This document shows positions 41,705 through 51,367 of a stretch of 64,000 bases of DNA, piece after piece. The stretch is from the NCBI GenBank assembly GCA_030019335.1, contig JASEET010000002.1, positions 145,355-209,354 of the forward strand, read 5' to 3'. Every line of letters starts with the position of its first letter. Position 1 is the stretch's first letter. The notes beneath the pieces are model-generated. The model did no database searches and had not been told where the DNA came from. It saw only the letters and a program-made list of their open reading frames with translations. Made by a program: the position numbers and the translations under genes. The DNA is from Candidatus Bathyarchaeia archaeon. Its GTDB lineage: Archaea; Thermoproteota; Bathyarchaeia; Bathyarchaeales; Bathycorpusculaceae.

Positions 41705-43168
41705 TTAGTCTATAAGGCAGCTGGCGGCTCTTTGCGCGAAGGCTAGGATGGGTTCAGGCCACACGCCGAAAAGGACAATAAATGTTGCCATAACGCACAT
41801 TGGTATAAGCATCGTTATCGGGGCTTCTTTAGCAGCCGCAACCTTCTCAGTTGGTGGAGATCGAATGATGATGAGGATTAATCGGAGATAATATGCTACA
41901 GAAAAAGCGCTGTTTAGAACACTGGCTATTGCAAGCCACGCCATTCCCGCTGGAATGACTGCCGTAAAGAGAACGAATTTGCTCATGAAGCCGTTTAGTC
42001 CCGGCATACCTGCCAGAGCAAAGACGGCTATGGAGAGAGTTACAGTGGATATGGGCATCTTTCGTCCAATTCCAGACAGTTCATCTAAATTTCTTGTTTT
42101 AGCTCTAAATATGAATGCACCAGCGCATAAAAAGGCAAGCCCCTTCATGAGGGCATGATTAAATATGTGAAACGTCGTCCCAGTCAACCCTAACTCGGTT
42201 CCGGCTGCTACTCCAACTAAAATGTATCCAATTTGTGCAATACTAGAGTATGCAAGAAGTCTCTTGATGTCACTTTGCAGAAGGGCCATAACGTTTCCCA
42301 CAGTCATTGTAACGACACTTAATACAGCAATGACCATTCCCCAGTGGAACTGAGCTGGTGAGAAAACAACAAATAAAACTCGACAAAGTGCGTAGACTCC
42401 TGTTTCGATCATCACGCCTGAAAGCACGGCGCTTATCGGGCTTGGAGCGGCTGGGTGGGCGTCGGGAAGCCATGTGTGGAATGGGACGATGGCTGCCTTG
42501 ATTCCGAAGCCGACGATGATCAAGGTCAACGTTACATACAACCATCCGTCAGGTGTAGCATTGTTAAGGCTGGTTGCAAGACTCGCGAAGTTCACTGTTC
42601 CGGTCATACCGTAGAGAAACGACATAGCGAGGAGGATGGTTGCACTTCCGGCCGCGCTCATGATGAGGTATTTGAACCCGGCTTCTATTGGTTCCCATCT
42701 TTGTTTTCGAAACGCAACCAGAGCGTAAGATGTCAAGCACATAAGCTCCCAGAAGACAAACAGCGTGAAGAAATCGCCAGCAAAGGCAACACCCATCATG
42801 CCAGCGATCATGCCTAAGAGGAGCGTATAATATTCTGTTAACCCAGTGTCACGTTCCATGTACTTAATTGAATAGACGACAGCAACTAGGCCAATCATCG
42901 TGCAAATGAATGCCATAAAAACGCTGAGCATGTCTATCTCAAGGCATGCTCCCAAAGGCGGATTGAAAGGCATTTGACCAACAATTAGGACGACGCCTTT
43001 GTCGGCCACCTCCCTGTACACTCCATAGAGAAAGTAGGCTGTGACTGAGAGTCCCAAGACGGCATAGACGCCCAGAATCTTTTGATACGCCTTTCTGTAT
43101 GCCATCCATCCAACCACCGGCGTTGTGACCATGAATATGAGGAGAACGTCCAAAGGTTCGGTAAACAT
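41705..43168 (-). CDS. NuoN/MrpD-like antiporter-type subunit (paralog A)
   Basis: 487 aa; PFHTWLPDAHPAAPSPISAVLSGVMIETGVYALCRV; HIFNHALMKGLAFLCAGAF. Confidence 0.9.
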   Translation of the reverse strand: MFTEPLDVLLIFMVTTPVVGWMAYRKAYQKILGVYAVLGLSVTAYFLYGVYREVADKGVVLIVGQMPFNPPLGACLEIDMLSVFMAFICTMIGLVAVVYSIKYMERDTGLTEYYTLLLGMIAGMMGVAFAGDFFTLFVFWELMCLTSYALVAFRKQRWEPIEAGFKYLIMSAAGSATILLAMSFLYGMTGTVNFASLATSLNNATPDGWLYVTLTLIIVGFGIKAAIVPFHTWLPDAHPAAPSPISAVLSGVMIETGVYALCRVLFVVFSPAQFHWGMVIAVLSVVTMTVGNVMALLQSDIKRLLAYSSIAQIGYILVGVAAGTELGLTGTTFHIFNHALMKGLAFLCAGAFIFRAKTRNLDELSGIGRKMPISTVTLSIAVFALAGMPGLNGFMSKFVLFTAVIPAGMAWLAIASVLNSAFSVAYYLRLILIIIRSPPTEKVAAAKEAPITMLIPMCVMATFIVLFGVWPEPILAFAQRAASCLID

Positions 43169-43178
43169 GTTTAGACTT

Positions 43179-43352
43179 TCACCACCTTAACCGCCTCAGT
43201 TTTCGAACGTCTAACGTGCCATAATGTCTGTAGGCGTAGGTCACGATTGTCAAGGCTACGGCAGTGACGCACCCCGCAAACACTATGACATGATCACAAT
43301 GGCGTGACCGAGCGGATCTATGTAGCCTACCCTTCTGTAAGCAGAAAAGGAG
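43179..43352 (-). pseudogene. NuoK-like C-terminal remnant
   Basis: SFSAYRRVGYIDPLGHAIVIMS (frame break) VFAGCVTAVALTIVTYAYRHYGTLDVRKLRRLRW vs intact NuoK SFIAFSAYRSIGYIDPLGHSIVIMSIGFAGCVTALALTIVTYAYKHYKTLDVRKLRRLRW. Confidence 0.88.
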
Positions 43353-43421
43353 TGCGCGCTATTATTTAAACGCTATTAACGTTTTAATAATTTATATCGA
43401 CTTAATACTTATAACTAAATT

Positions 43422-44050
43422 ATGACATCTAAATGTTTAGAATGTTACTTGGATCCTGAAAAGCTGATGGAGAGGCGTAAGATACGTCTAAGCCCAGAAA
43501 AGCTGTCTATATCGTAGATGATCCTGACACTATCGGATTACTTGCCGACGTTACGCGGGCAGAAATCCTGCGTTTATTAAGCAAATACCCGATGACAGAA
43601 ACTCAGCTCTCTCAACAGCTGGGTTTGACGAGAGCCGCCGTCGGCTACCACCTACACATACTCATAGATGCAGAGCTCATAAATATAGACAAGGTTGAGG
43701 CCGAGAAACACGGCATCCTACAAAAATTTTACACTTCCATAGCAGGTTTAATCATCATCGATCCCGACAGTATACCAAAGGACGTTCAAAGATACTTCAT
43801 ACGGATACAAATAGAGCATCTAAGGGGGATGTTTAGCGTCTTCCAACTATACCATCACGTTTCCGAGGTTTCATCAGGGACCCTCGAAAAATTAGCGTTG
43901 GCAATGTTAAAGCAGCTCAAAATCGTCGGGCAAAAGCACTTGAAAGACACGGCACGGGGAGATGCTGAATCCTTAAGGGTAAAAATCTACGCTGAAGCCC
44001 TTGCCAACCTCACCAAACAAGAGGAGTGTCGCAACCTATTTCAAGAGTGA
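43422..44050 (+). CDS. ArsR-like winged-helix regulator, apparent frameshift near 43498-43501
   Basis: MTSKCLECYLDPEKLMERRKIRLSPEK joins by one-base shift to AVYIVDDPDTIGLLADVTRAEILRLLSKYPMTETQLSQQLGLTRAAVGYHLHIL. Confidence 0.65.
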
Positions 44051-44369
44051 GAAGAATTTCAAGCTACGATTGCAACGGTATCCTCTCCTTTAATGGCTTC
44101 CTCATAGTCTCTAAACTTGTCAAGGGCGCGACTAGAACATTAGGCGATGTTTGTATACGCACGAGAATTCTTTTAAGAAAATGAGTAAAATTTTCCTCTC
44201 AGCTTTACCATCTTTGAAAGAAATATGCAAAAAATTCTTCAAGAAACAAACGGAACGAGATGTAATAGTTCTTGTGATCGTGAACCTTTTCCTGGTTTAT
44301 GGCATGTTGATATTCAACCTTTTTATTGAAACGAACATTTAAACTATTAACTCCGGAATCTATATTCCG

Positions 44370-46448
44370 ATGACACTCTGGAGGAGAAGTTTGTTGCTTC
44401 CGTATGCACCGTGGCTTTGCTGGCTCATCCCAATTATCGGCACCGCAGTCACACCGTTAGTTGGTGCAATTCGTCGAAAATTCAGCAGTTATCTTGCTGT
44501 GTTGTCCATCGGAATGAGTGCTCTCTTCTCTTTTTCGATGATCCCAGACATCTATTTTGGAACAGCTCAGCCCGATTTGACGATTCCATGGATTTCTAAC
44601 AGCATTATTCAAGTCGGTGTGTACATTGATCCATTAAGCGTGCTTATGGCAAGTGTAATTACTTGTATAGGATTTCTAGTTACAGTTTTCTCCGTCGCCT
44701 ACATGCAAGAAGAGCCAAGTTTGGCTAGGTTCTGGTTTCTCATACAGCTTTTCATCGGCGGATACGTAGTGATAGTGATGGCAGATAACCTCCTCTTCAT
44801 GTTCATAGGTTGGGAAATTGTTGGAATCTGCTGCACCGGCCTTGCAGCTTTTTGGTACAAAGACCCCAAAAAGGCGCATATAGGCTTGAAAACTTTCCTC
44901 GTCCTCCACGTTGCAGACGTGCTCTTGCTCGTGTCTATTTTGATAATATACGCCTACTCTCACACTCTTAACATTATGGAGCTCTCACAAAACAACAACT
45001 GGATGGGAGAATTATCAAGGTCTGGCTTGCTTTTTATTACAGCCCTCATGTTCTTTGGTGGGGCTGTAGGAAAGGCAGCTCAGTTTCCCTTGCAAGAATG
45101 GCTTCCGGACGCACTAGCTGCCTCACCTTCCTCTTTCAACGCTCTAACTGAGTGTTTGGCTGGTCCTTTTCTTATTGCTAGAGTTCTCCCAATTTTCCAT
45201 GAAGCTTCCCTCATGGGATACAGCGACATGGTTAACTTCTTTCTAGTCATGACGTTCGTGGGTGCACTCACTGCTGTGATTAGCGCTCTTATAGCAATGG
45301 TCCAAGCTAATATATTCAAGGTCCTCTCGTATTGCATTTCAAGCGTGATCGGATACATGATGGCAGCTTTTGGTTTAGCAGGATTAATGGCCGACATGAG
45401 CTGGGGATACTTAGCCGGCACCTTCCTTCTTACAGTGGACGCCTTCCTCTCAGCACTGCTTTTCCTCACTGCAGCCTACATTTCCTACGCAGTTGGGTCG
45501 GACAATTTGCACCATATGGGCGGATTCAAGAGTCGAATCGCGCACAGAAGCATGGAAGTGGGAGCTCTTGCTCTAGGAGGCATACCGCCGCTAAGTGGCT
45601 TTTGGTGCACGAACTGGATCCAAACAATCGCCTGGGATTTTGCGGGAGAGGCTGGCATGAAAGGACAATTCATGCTGATGATATCGGGCTACGTAATTTT
45701 TGCTCTGCTAATAATCGGAGCTGGAATAACCGCCTTTTACGCGCTTAGAATGATGGGACTCGTCTTCAGAAAGGAGAGTTACGGATCGGAGGAGAAGGTT
45801 ATCAGAAGGCCTCCATCTTTAATGCGAATTTCACTTGCTGCAACTCTTGTAATAACTGCATTCTTAGATTTCCTAGCACTTCTTTTAATCCCGAGCTTTA
45901 ACAAGTTTCTCCTACCTCTCTTAGGCACACTAACTTTCAGCAATATTGTCGACGTTCTGATGTACATCGTTCCCTCCATAAGTACAGTTTTAACATGTGT
46001 AGCAGTAGCAGTTGGAGGCTATCCCGCATACCAGTTATACGTAGCGCACCGAGTCAACCCAGTTAAGTTAATTGAGGAACACCGATTCTTAGGGAAAGCT
46101 TATGGTTTTCTATGGAAGCGATGCTACATCAACACGCTTTACCACAAGGTCGCAGATGGAACCAACGCATTTTCCAACATCGCACATAAACACTTAGAGC
46201 GTAGTATTGACAGATTGAACTATGGTGTTGCAGGCTTATTTAGACGGTTATCCCGTGTCATGTATAAATATCCGGAGCTTAGAGGCATCGACGCACTAAA
46301 CTATTTTCTAGCTCATTTTGTCACATCATTTACTCGACGATTCAGAAAAACGCATACAGGAGTGTTATCTTACAACATGCTGACAGCCTTTGTCGGAGTC
46401 ATAATATTAATAGTTCTACTGCTTCTATTTGGAGGAGTCATTCCCTAG
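44370..46448 (+). CDS. NuoL-like antiporter-type subunit (paralog B)
   Basis: 692 aa; FIGWEIVGICCTGLAAFWYKDP, QEWLPDALAASPSSFNALTECLAG; similar to the 35745 ORF. Confidence 0.9.
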   Translation: MTLWRRSLLLPYAPWLCWLIPIIGTAVTPLVGAIRRKFSSYLAVLSIGMSALFSFSMIPDIYFGTAQPDLTIPWISNSIIQVGVYIDPLSVLMASVITCIGFLVTVFSVAYMQEEPSLARFWFLIQLFIGGYVVIVMADNLLFMFIGWEIVGICCTGLAAFWYKDPKKAHIGLKTFLVLHVADVLLLVSILIIYAYSHTLNIMELSQNNNWMGELSRSGLLFITALMFFGGAVGKAAQFPLQEWLPDALAASPSSFNALTECLAGPFLIARVLPIFHEASLMGYSDMVNFFLVMTFVGALTAVISALIAMVQANIFKVLSYCISSVIGYMMAAFGLAGLMADMSWGYLAGTFLLTVDAFLSALLFLTAAYISYAVGSDNLHHMGGFKSRIAHRSMEVGALALGGIPPLSGFWCTNWIQTIAWDFAGEAGMKGQFMLMISGYVIFALLIIGAGITAFYALRMMGLVFRKESYGSEEKVIRRPPSLMRISLAATLVITAFLDFLALLLIPSFNKFLLPLLGTLTFSNIVDVLMYIVPSISTVLTCVAVAVGGYPAYQLYVAHRVNPVKLIEEHRFLGKAYGFLWKRCYINTLYHKVADGTNAFSNIAHKHLERSIDRLNYGVAGLFRRLSRVMYKYPELRGIDALNYFLAHFVTSFTRRFRKTHTGVLSYNMLTAFVGVIILIVLLLLFGGVIP

Positions 46449-46478
46449 GAGGAAAATGGCCTGATCCTTCATGCTTCA

Positions 46479-47903
46479 TTGTTGGCAATTATTCTTCCAA
46501 TAATTTCAGCAATTTTCATCTACGTTTTTGGAAAGTATGCTGAAAGGTATGTCGGATGGATAGCGACTGCAGCGGCATCGCTGTCCGTTTGTATGATTCT
46601 TTCTATGGTAACAGACGTTATCGAAAAGAGACTCATACACGATACTTATGCTTGGATTCCGTCAATTAACCTTAAATTGGGCTTTATGGTTGACATGGTC
46701 AGCTTTCCTATTGCATTGATCGTTGCAGTTGTAAGCGCTCTTTCATGTTTCTACTCCATCAAGTACATGGAGAATAAGCGTGGGCAAACCGGCTATTACG
46801 CGAACCTGTTGCTTTTCATGGCTGGCATGATTGGGGTAATGCTTTCTGCAAACCTTATACAATTTTATCTCTTCTGGGAGCTGATGCTGATACCATCTTA
46901 TTTCCTGATAGCTTCGTGGGGAGTGTCTAAAAAACGGTTAACCATCGGATTCAAATACTTCATATTTACGCACATCGGAGCGCTTTTCATGCTCATGGGA
47001 ATACTGTCAATCTACGTATTCACCGGCACCTTTGATTTCGCCGAATTGCCACGAGTCTCAGCCGATATCCCTTCAACCAGTATACTTACAGTGTTTGTTC
47101 TGTTATTAATCGGGTTTTGCGTGAAAATGGCAATCTTCCCAGTGCACACATGGCTTCCAGACGCACACGCTGAAGCCCCTACACCCATAAGTGCTATGCT
47201 TTCCGGCGTCATGATTAAGTGTGGAGCATACGCCTTCGCAAGGATTCTTCTTTCCGGGTTTGGTCAAACAGTATTACAGACATCAGATACTTTGGCGATT
47301 CTCGGCGTCGTCACCATGATTTATGGAGGACTTATGGCTCTTGCTCAAACGGACATCAAAAGGTTATTAGCATACTCCAGTATCAGCCAGATGGGTTACA
47401 TCTTCTTTGGACTTGGAGTATACTCAACCATTGGGGCAACCGGAGCCCTCTTTCATGTGGTGAACCATGCTGTTTGTAAAAGTCTTCTCTTCATGTGTGC
47501 TGGCGTAATCATGCATCAAACGGGAACACGCAACATCAGAAGGCTTGGGGGCTTAGCCGATAAGATGCCTATAACTTGTGCCGCATCCTTGATAGGTGCC
47601 TTATCTCTAGCTGGAACCCCTCCCCTAAACGGTTTCTGGAGCGAATGGATGATTTTCTCAGGAGGAGTCTTCTCTGGAAAGATTCTCATCACCACAATCG
47701 CTGTAGTTAGTACAGCAATCACCGCTGGATACTACCTATGGTTCCTGTGGAGAGCATTCTTCGGAACCACTCCAAAAAACTTAGAAAACACAAGGAAGCC
47801 ATCTTGGCTGATGCGTATTCCAATAATTGTATTGGCTGTGATTGCGGTGGTTGTAGGAATCTGGCCAGACCTTGTGTTAAGGCTTCTATCAGCTCCATTT
47901 TAA
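46479..47903 (+). CDS. NuoM-like antiporter-type subunit (paralog B)
   Basis: 474 aa; PVHTWLPDAHAEAPTPISAMLSGVMIKCGAYAFARI; HVVNHAVCKSLLFMCAGVI. Confidence 0.9.
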   Translation: MLAIILPIISAIFIYVFGKYAERYVGWIATAAASLSVCMILSMVTDVIEKRLIHDTYAWIPSINLKLGFMVDMVSFPIALIVAVVSALSCFYSIKYMENKRGQTGYYANLLLFMAGMIGVMLSANLIQFYLFWELMLIPSYFLIASWGVSKKRLTIGFKYFIFTHIGALFMLMGILSIYVFTGTFDFAELPRVSADIPSTSILTVFVLLLIGFCVKMAIFPVHTWLPDAHAEAPTPISAMLSGVMIKCGAYAFARILLSGFGQTVLQTSDTLAILGVVTMIYGGLMALAQTDIKRLLAYSSISQMGYIFFGLGVYSTIGATGALFHVVNHAVCKSLLFMCAGVIMHQTGTRNIRRLGGLADKMPITCAASLIGALSLAGTPPLNGFWSEWMIFSGGVFSGKILITTIAVVSTAITAGYYLWFLWRAFFGTTPKNLENTRKPSWLMRIPIIVLAVIAVVVGIWPDLVLRLLSAPF

Positions 47904-47964
47904 GAGCGTAGGTGTTAGATAAGGAACCAACACTTTGTGAGAAAACAGTGGAAAATTATTCTAG

Positions 47965-49464
47965 TCATAATCCTCCAAGCACAGCATCAATGTAAACTTC
48001 TATGTTTAACATTGCCTCGGCAGCCTTTGAAGACGCGTCGATATAGGGTCCAGGGTAGACTCCAATAAAAATGCATAGAAACGCAAGAATAGCAATAGGA
48101 ATAAGCATTGAGACAGGAGCCTTGGTTGCTCTTTCTGATACTTTAGTAGGCTTTTCTAATATGATTATGCGAATAAGGCGGAAGTAGTAAACGACTGATA
48201 AAGCCATGTTAGCGAGTGTTAAGATTGAAAATATTATCATTTCGGCTCTTACTCCTGCCGCTATAATCATCATCTCGCTCCAGAAACCGTTTAAGGGTGG
48301 GAAAGCGGCAATAGCGATTGTGCCAATAGCGAAAGATGCGCTTGTTATTGGCATGGTCTTACTTATTCCTCTGAGTTTTCCAAGATATCGTGTTTTAGTT
48401 TGACGAATGAAGGCTCCAGCGCAGAGGAAGAGAAGGGTTTTCATAATTGCATGATTAATTACGTGAAACAAGCTCGCGGTCAGTCCTTCTTGAGAGGCGA
48501 TTGCAAATCCGAAAAGAATGTAACCCATGTGGGCAACGGTGCTGAAAGCAAGCAAACGCTTGAGGTCATTTTGCAACAACGCCATTATGTTACCGCCAAA
48601 CATTGTCAGAACCGCAAAAACTGCTAGCGTCATTTGCCACGCTGGCTGCATCGAACCGAAAACGAGTAAGAGAACACGAGCTAGAGCGTAAGCGCCCGTT
48701 TGCACCATGACGCCGGAAAGCATAGCACTAATAGGGCTTGGTGCGGCTGAGTGAGCGTCAGGAAGCCATGTGTGGAATGGAACGATGGCAGCTTTAACTC
48801 CAAAGCCGACGATAACCAAAGCTAGCGTTATGTAAAGCCATCCCTCAGACGTGGTGTTAGTAAGGCTGTTTGCAAGAGCCGCGAAGTTTAATGTTCCAGT
48901 CATACCGTAAAGAAAGGACATGGAGAGAAGAATGGTTGCGCTTCCTGCAGCGCTCATAATGAGGTATTTGAAGCCAGCTTCTATGGGCTCCCACTTTCGC
49001 TTTCGAAACGCAACCAGAGCATAAGATGTTAGGCACATAAGCTCCCAGAAAACGAACAATGTAAAAAAATCGCCTGCGAAAACTATGCCAGTCATGCCCG
49101 CGATCATGCCCAGCATAAGCGTGTAATACTCAGTTAATCCTGAGTCGCGTTCCATAAACTTTATGGAATAAGCCGTGGCGAACAATCCAATTATTATGTA
49201 GAGGAATGCCATGAAAACGCTGAGCATGTCTATTTCGAGGCATGCTTCAAGAGGAGGATTGAAAGGCAGTTGACCAACTATTAAGACTATGCTGTTCTCA
49301 ACCACTTCCTTGTATAATCCGTAGAGAAAGTAGGCTGCTACCAAGAGGCTTGCCGAGGCATAGATGCCTGGAACCTTCCGATAACCCTTTTTATATGCTA
49401 CCCACCCCACCGCAGGGGTTGCGACCATAAGTATGAGAAGGGCATCTAGGGGCAGGGTAAACAT
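47965..49464 (-). CDS. NuoN/MrpD-like antiporter-type subunit (paralog B)
   Basis: MFTLPLDALLILMVATPAVGW; PFHTWLPDAHSAAPSPISAMLSGVMVQTGAYALARV; start set by alignment to paralog A. Confidence 0.9.
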   Translation of the reverse strand: MFTLPLDALLILMVATPAVGWVAYKKGYRKVPGIYASASLLVAAYFLYGLYKEVVENSIVLIVGQLPFNPPLEACLEIDMLSVFMAFLYIIIGLFATAYSIKFMERDSGLTEYYTLMLGMIAGMTGIVFAGDFFTLFVFWELMCLTSYALVAFRKRKWEPIEAGFKYLIMSAAGSATILLSMSFLYGMTGTLNFAALANSLTNTTSEGWLYITLALVIVGFGVKAAIVPFHTWLPDAHSAAPSPISAMLSGVMVQTGAYALARVLLLVFGSMQPAWQMTLAVFAVLTMFGGNIMALLQNDLKRLLAFSTVAHMGYILFGFAIASQEGLTASLFHVINHAIMKTLLFLCAGAFIRQTKTRYLGKLRGISKTMPITSASFAIGTIAIAAFPPLNGFWSEMMIIAAGVRAEMIIFSILTLANMALSVVYYFRLIRIIILEKPTKVSERATKAPVSMLIPIAILAFLCIFIGVYPGPYIDASSKAAEAMLNIEVYIDAVLGGL

Positions 49465-49546
49465 GTTCAGCCTCTCTTCAACATTGACATGTCTCGGACT
49501 AAAGAAGTGATATGACGAGACTGTGGAGCACACGGAAACGTTTGGC

Positions 49547-49861
49547 TCACCACCTCAGCCGCCTCAGTTTTCGCACATCTAAAGTTTTGTAATGCTTGTA
49601 AGCGTAAGTAACGATCGTTAATGCTAAAGCAGTGACGCATCCTGCAAAACCTATCGACATAATAACGATGCTGTGGCCAAGCGGATCTATGTAGCCTATG
49701 CTTCTGTAAGCAGAAAAAGCAATGAAGCTTAGGTGAGCAGCGTTCACCAAGATTTCAAGTCCCATGACAAGCTTGATCATGTTCCGCTTTGAAGCTAGAC
49801 AATACATGCCGATGATGTACAGGGCAACAGCGCATGCAATGTAATAATTAAGCTGAATCAC
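49547..49861 (-). CDS. NuoK-like subunit
   Basis: 104 aa; IGMYCLASKRNMIKLVMGLEILVNAAHLSFIAFSAY. Confidence 0.9.
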   Translation of the reverse strand: MIQLNYYIACAVALYIIGMYCLASKRNMIKLVMGLEILVNAAHLSFIAFSAYRSIGYIDPLGHSIVIMSIGFAGCVTALALTIVTYAYKHYKTLDVRKLRRLRW

Positions 49862-50133
49862 TTTTTCCTCTCCTCAGTTCTCAGCAACGCTGTGCAACAA
49901 GCCGCCGCGGCAAACAAGACGAATGCCTGTGCGATCAGGTCGATCACTCTAAAATTCCACAGAAATTCGCTGACTTCCTGCCCTATTATCGCTGTTTCGT
50001 TTTCTACAAGTTCTGTGGGCGGTTCTGCGTACTTGAAGACCGGAAATTCATATTCAAGTATAAGCATGGAAAAAATTAGGGCTGCTAAAATGACAGCAGT
50101 TAATCCCGCCATTCTGATTCGATCTATTTCCAC
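49858..50133 (-). CDS. NuoJ C-terminal-half-like/MrpB-like small membrane subunit
   Basis: Small 2-TM protein between NuoK and NuoJ-like genes; GTG start after GAGGAGG on the minus strand. Confidence 0.65.
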   Translation of the reverse strand: MEIDRIRMAGLTAVILAALIFSMLILEYEFPVFKYAEPPTELVENETAIIGQEVSEFLWNFRVIDLIAQAFVLFAAAACCTALLRTEERKK

Positions 50134-50135
50134 TT

Positions 50136-50393
50136 TTACGTTTCCTCCTCTCTTTTCGTCAACATAACTGCCGCTATAAAGAGAACGATCACGGCGCCTG
50201 CGTAGACCAAGAGTTGAAAGACAGACACGTACGGCGCATTGAGCAGCCAGAATAACGCTCCTATAGTAATGCACATCCCGCAGAAGCATATAGCAGCGTG
50301 AAGCAAATCCTTTAGTTCAACCGTCAACAACGCTAGGAAAACCGTTAAAACGATCATCGCGATCTGCAGCAAACCATTAAACGTAGAGCTCAC
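50136..50393 (-). CDS. NuoJ N-terminal-half-like subunit
   Basis: 85 aa; LKDLLHAAICFCGMCITIGALFWLLNAPYVSVFQLLVYAGAVIVLFIAAVML. Confidence 0.85.
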   Translation of the reverse strand: MSSTFNGLLQIAMIVLTVFLALLTVELKDLLHAAICFCGMCITIGALFWLLNAPYVSVFQLLVYAGAVIVLFIAAVMLTKREEET

Positions 50394-50548
50394 CCCTCAT
50401 AGTTCTGTATTACATGTGCGAGTGCTCTTAAAGAATTTTTCGAGAGAAATCGTCGCTCTTAAAACTAATCCGAAGTAGTTATTTAAAGCGTATCCTTCAG
50501 AAATAAAGAGGCATATCTTGATAAAGCTGAGATTGTGTATATCACAAC

Positions 50549-50830
50549 GTGAATGGAATGATTATTTTCACAGATCATGCAAAGGATAAGCTCCTGAAAG
50601 AACTCAGTAAACTAGGCATAACAGGGCGGACAGTAACGGAAATAATAAGAAACCCGGATGAGCTGTTATACGATTCCCTAACAAATAGGTTTGTGGCCAT
50701 CAGCTGGAGTCGTGATATAGCGGTAATTCACGAGAAGAGTAATGGCGATTTCATAGTCATAACGGTAATATACAGCAGCGAGCTTAAAGACATAGTAAAC
50801 AGAAGAAGAGGGAGTGGAAGATGGATATAG
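50549..50830 (+). CDS. DUF4258-like putative toxin
   Basis: FTDHAKDKLLKELSKLGITGRTVTEIIRNPDELLYD...VITVIY; overlaps the DUF2283-like ORF. Confidence 0.7.
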   Translation: MNGMIIFTDHAKDKLLKELSKLGITGRTVTEIIRNPDELLYDSLTNRFVAISWSRDIAVIHEKSNGDFIVITVIYSSELKDIVNRRRGSGRWI

Positions 50831-51072
50831 TCCTGAAATACGATCCAAAGGCGGACATCCTATCAATGAAGCTCAAAGAGGGCGCCATAAAAGACGAGAA
50901 GCTGCTAGATAGCGATGTAGTATTAGGGTTCGACGAGAAAGGTGAACTAGTAGCCTTGGAGGTATGGGATGCATCAAAGAGGGGCCTACTAAAAAGTCTA
51001 ACAGACCTTGCACACGAGAAAAGAGAAGTTGTTGAAACCCTCCTCAAAAGAAAGTATAAAACCACTGCTTAA
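50821..51072 (+). CDS. DUF2283-like putative antitoxin
   Basis: LKYDPKADILSMKLKEGAIKDEKLLDSDVVLGFDEKGELVALEVWDAS. Confidence 0.8.
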   Translation: MDIVLKYDPKADILSMKLKEGAIKDEKLLDSDVVLGFDEKGELVALEVWDASKRGLLKSLTDLAHEKREVVETLLKRKYKTTA

Positions 51073-51367
51073 TCTTTCTCCCGTCGATTAATCATGCTAA
51101 AGAAAGACCATAGAAAACATTAATATCGGTTGAAACAAATCAAGAGGCATCGAAGCTCGATCTTTTCATTTTAATTAAAAACTATATTACAAATTCTGAA
51201 CGCTCTCAAAAGATTTTCGAGATAGATTCTCGCTCTTAAAGCTAATTCAAAGGAATTGTTTAGAGTGTATCATCAGAGATGAAGACAAAACAAGCTTACT
51301 TGGACTCCACTGAGAAAGCTACGAATCCTTAAGAATCACTACAGAGTGTGTAGCGTTGCTGTGGTAT

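Noticed and set aside
44151-44342. 63-aa ORF upstream of NuoL paralog B as a gene
   Set aside because: Overlaps the duplicated leader region shared with 32657-32720; hydrophobic tail could be chance, no support for coding.
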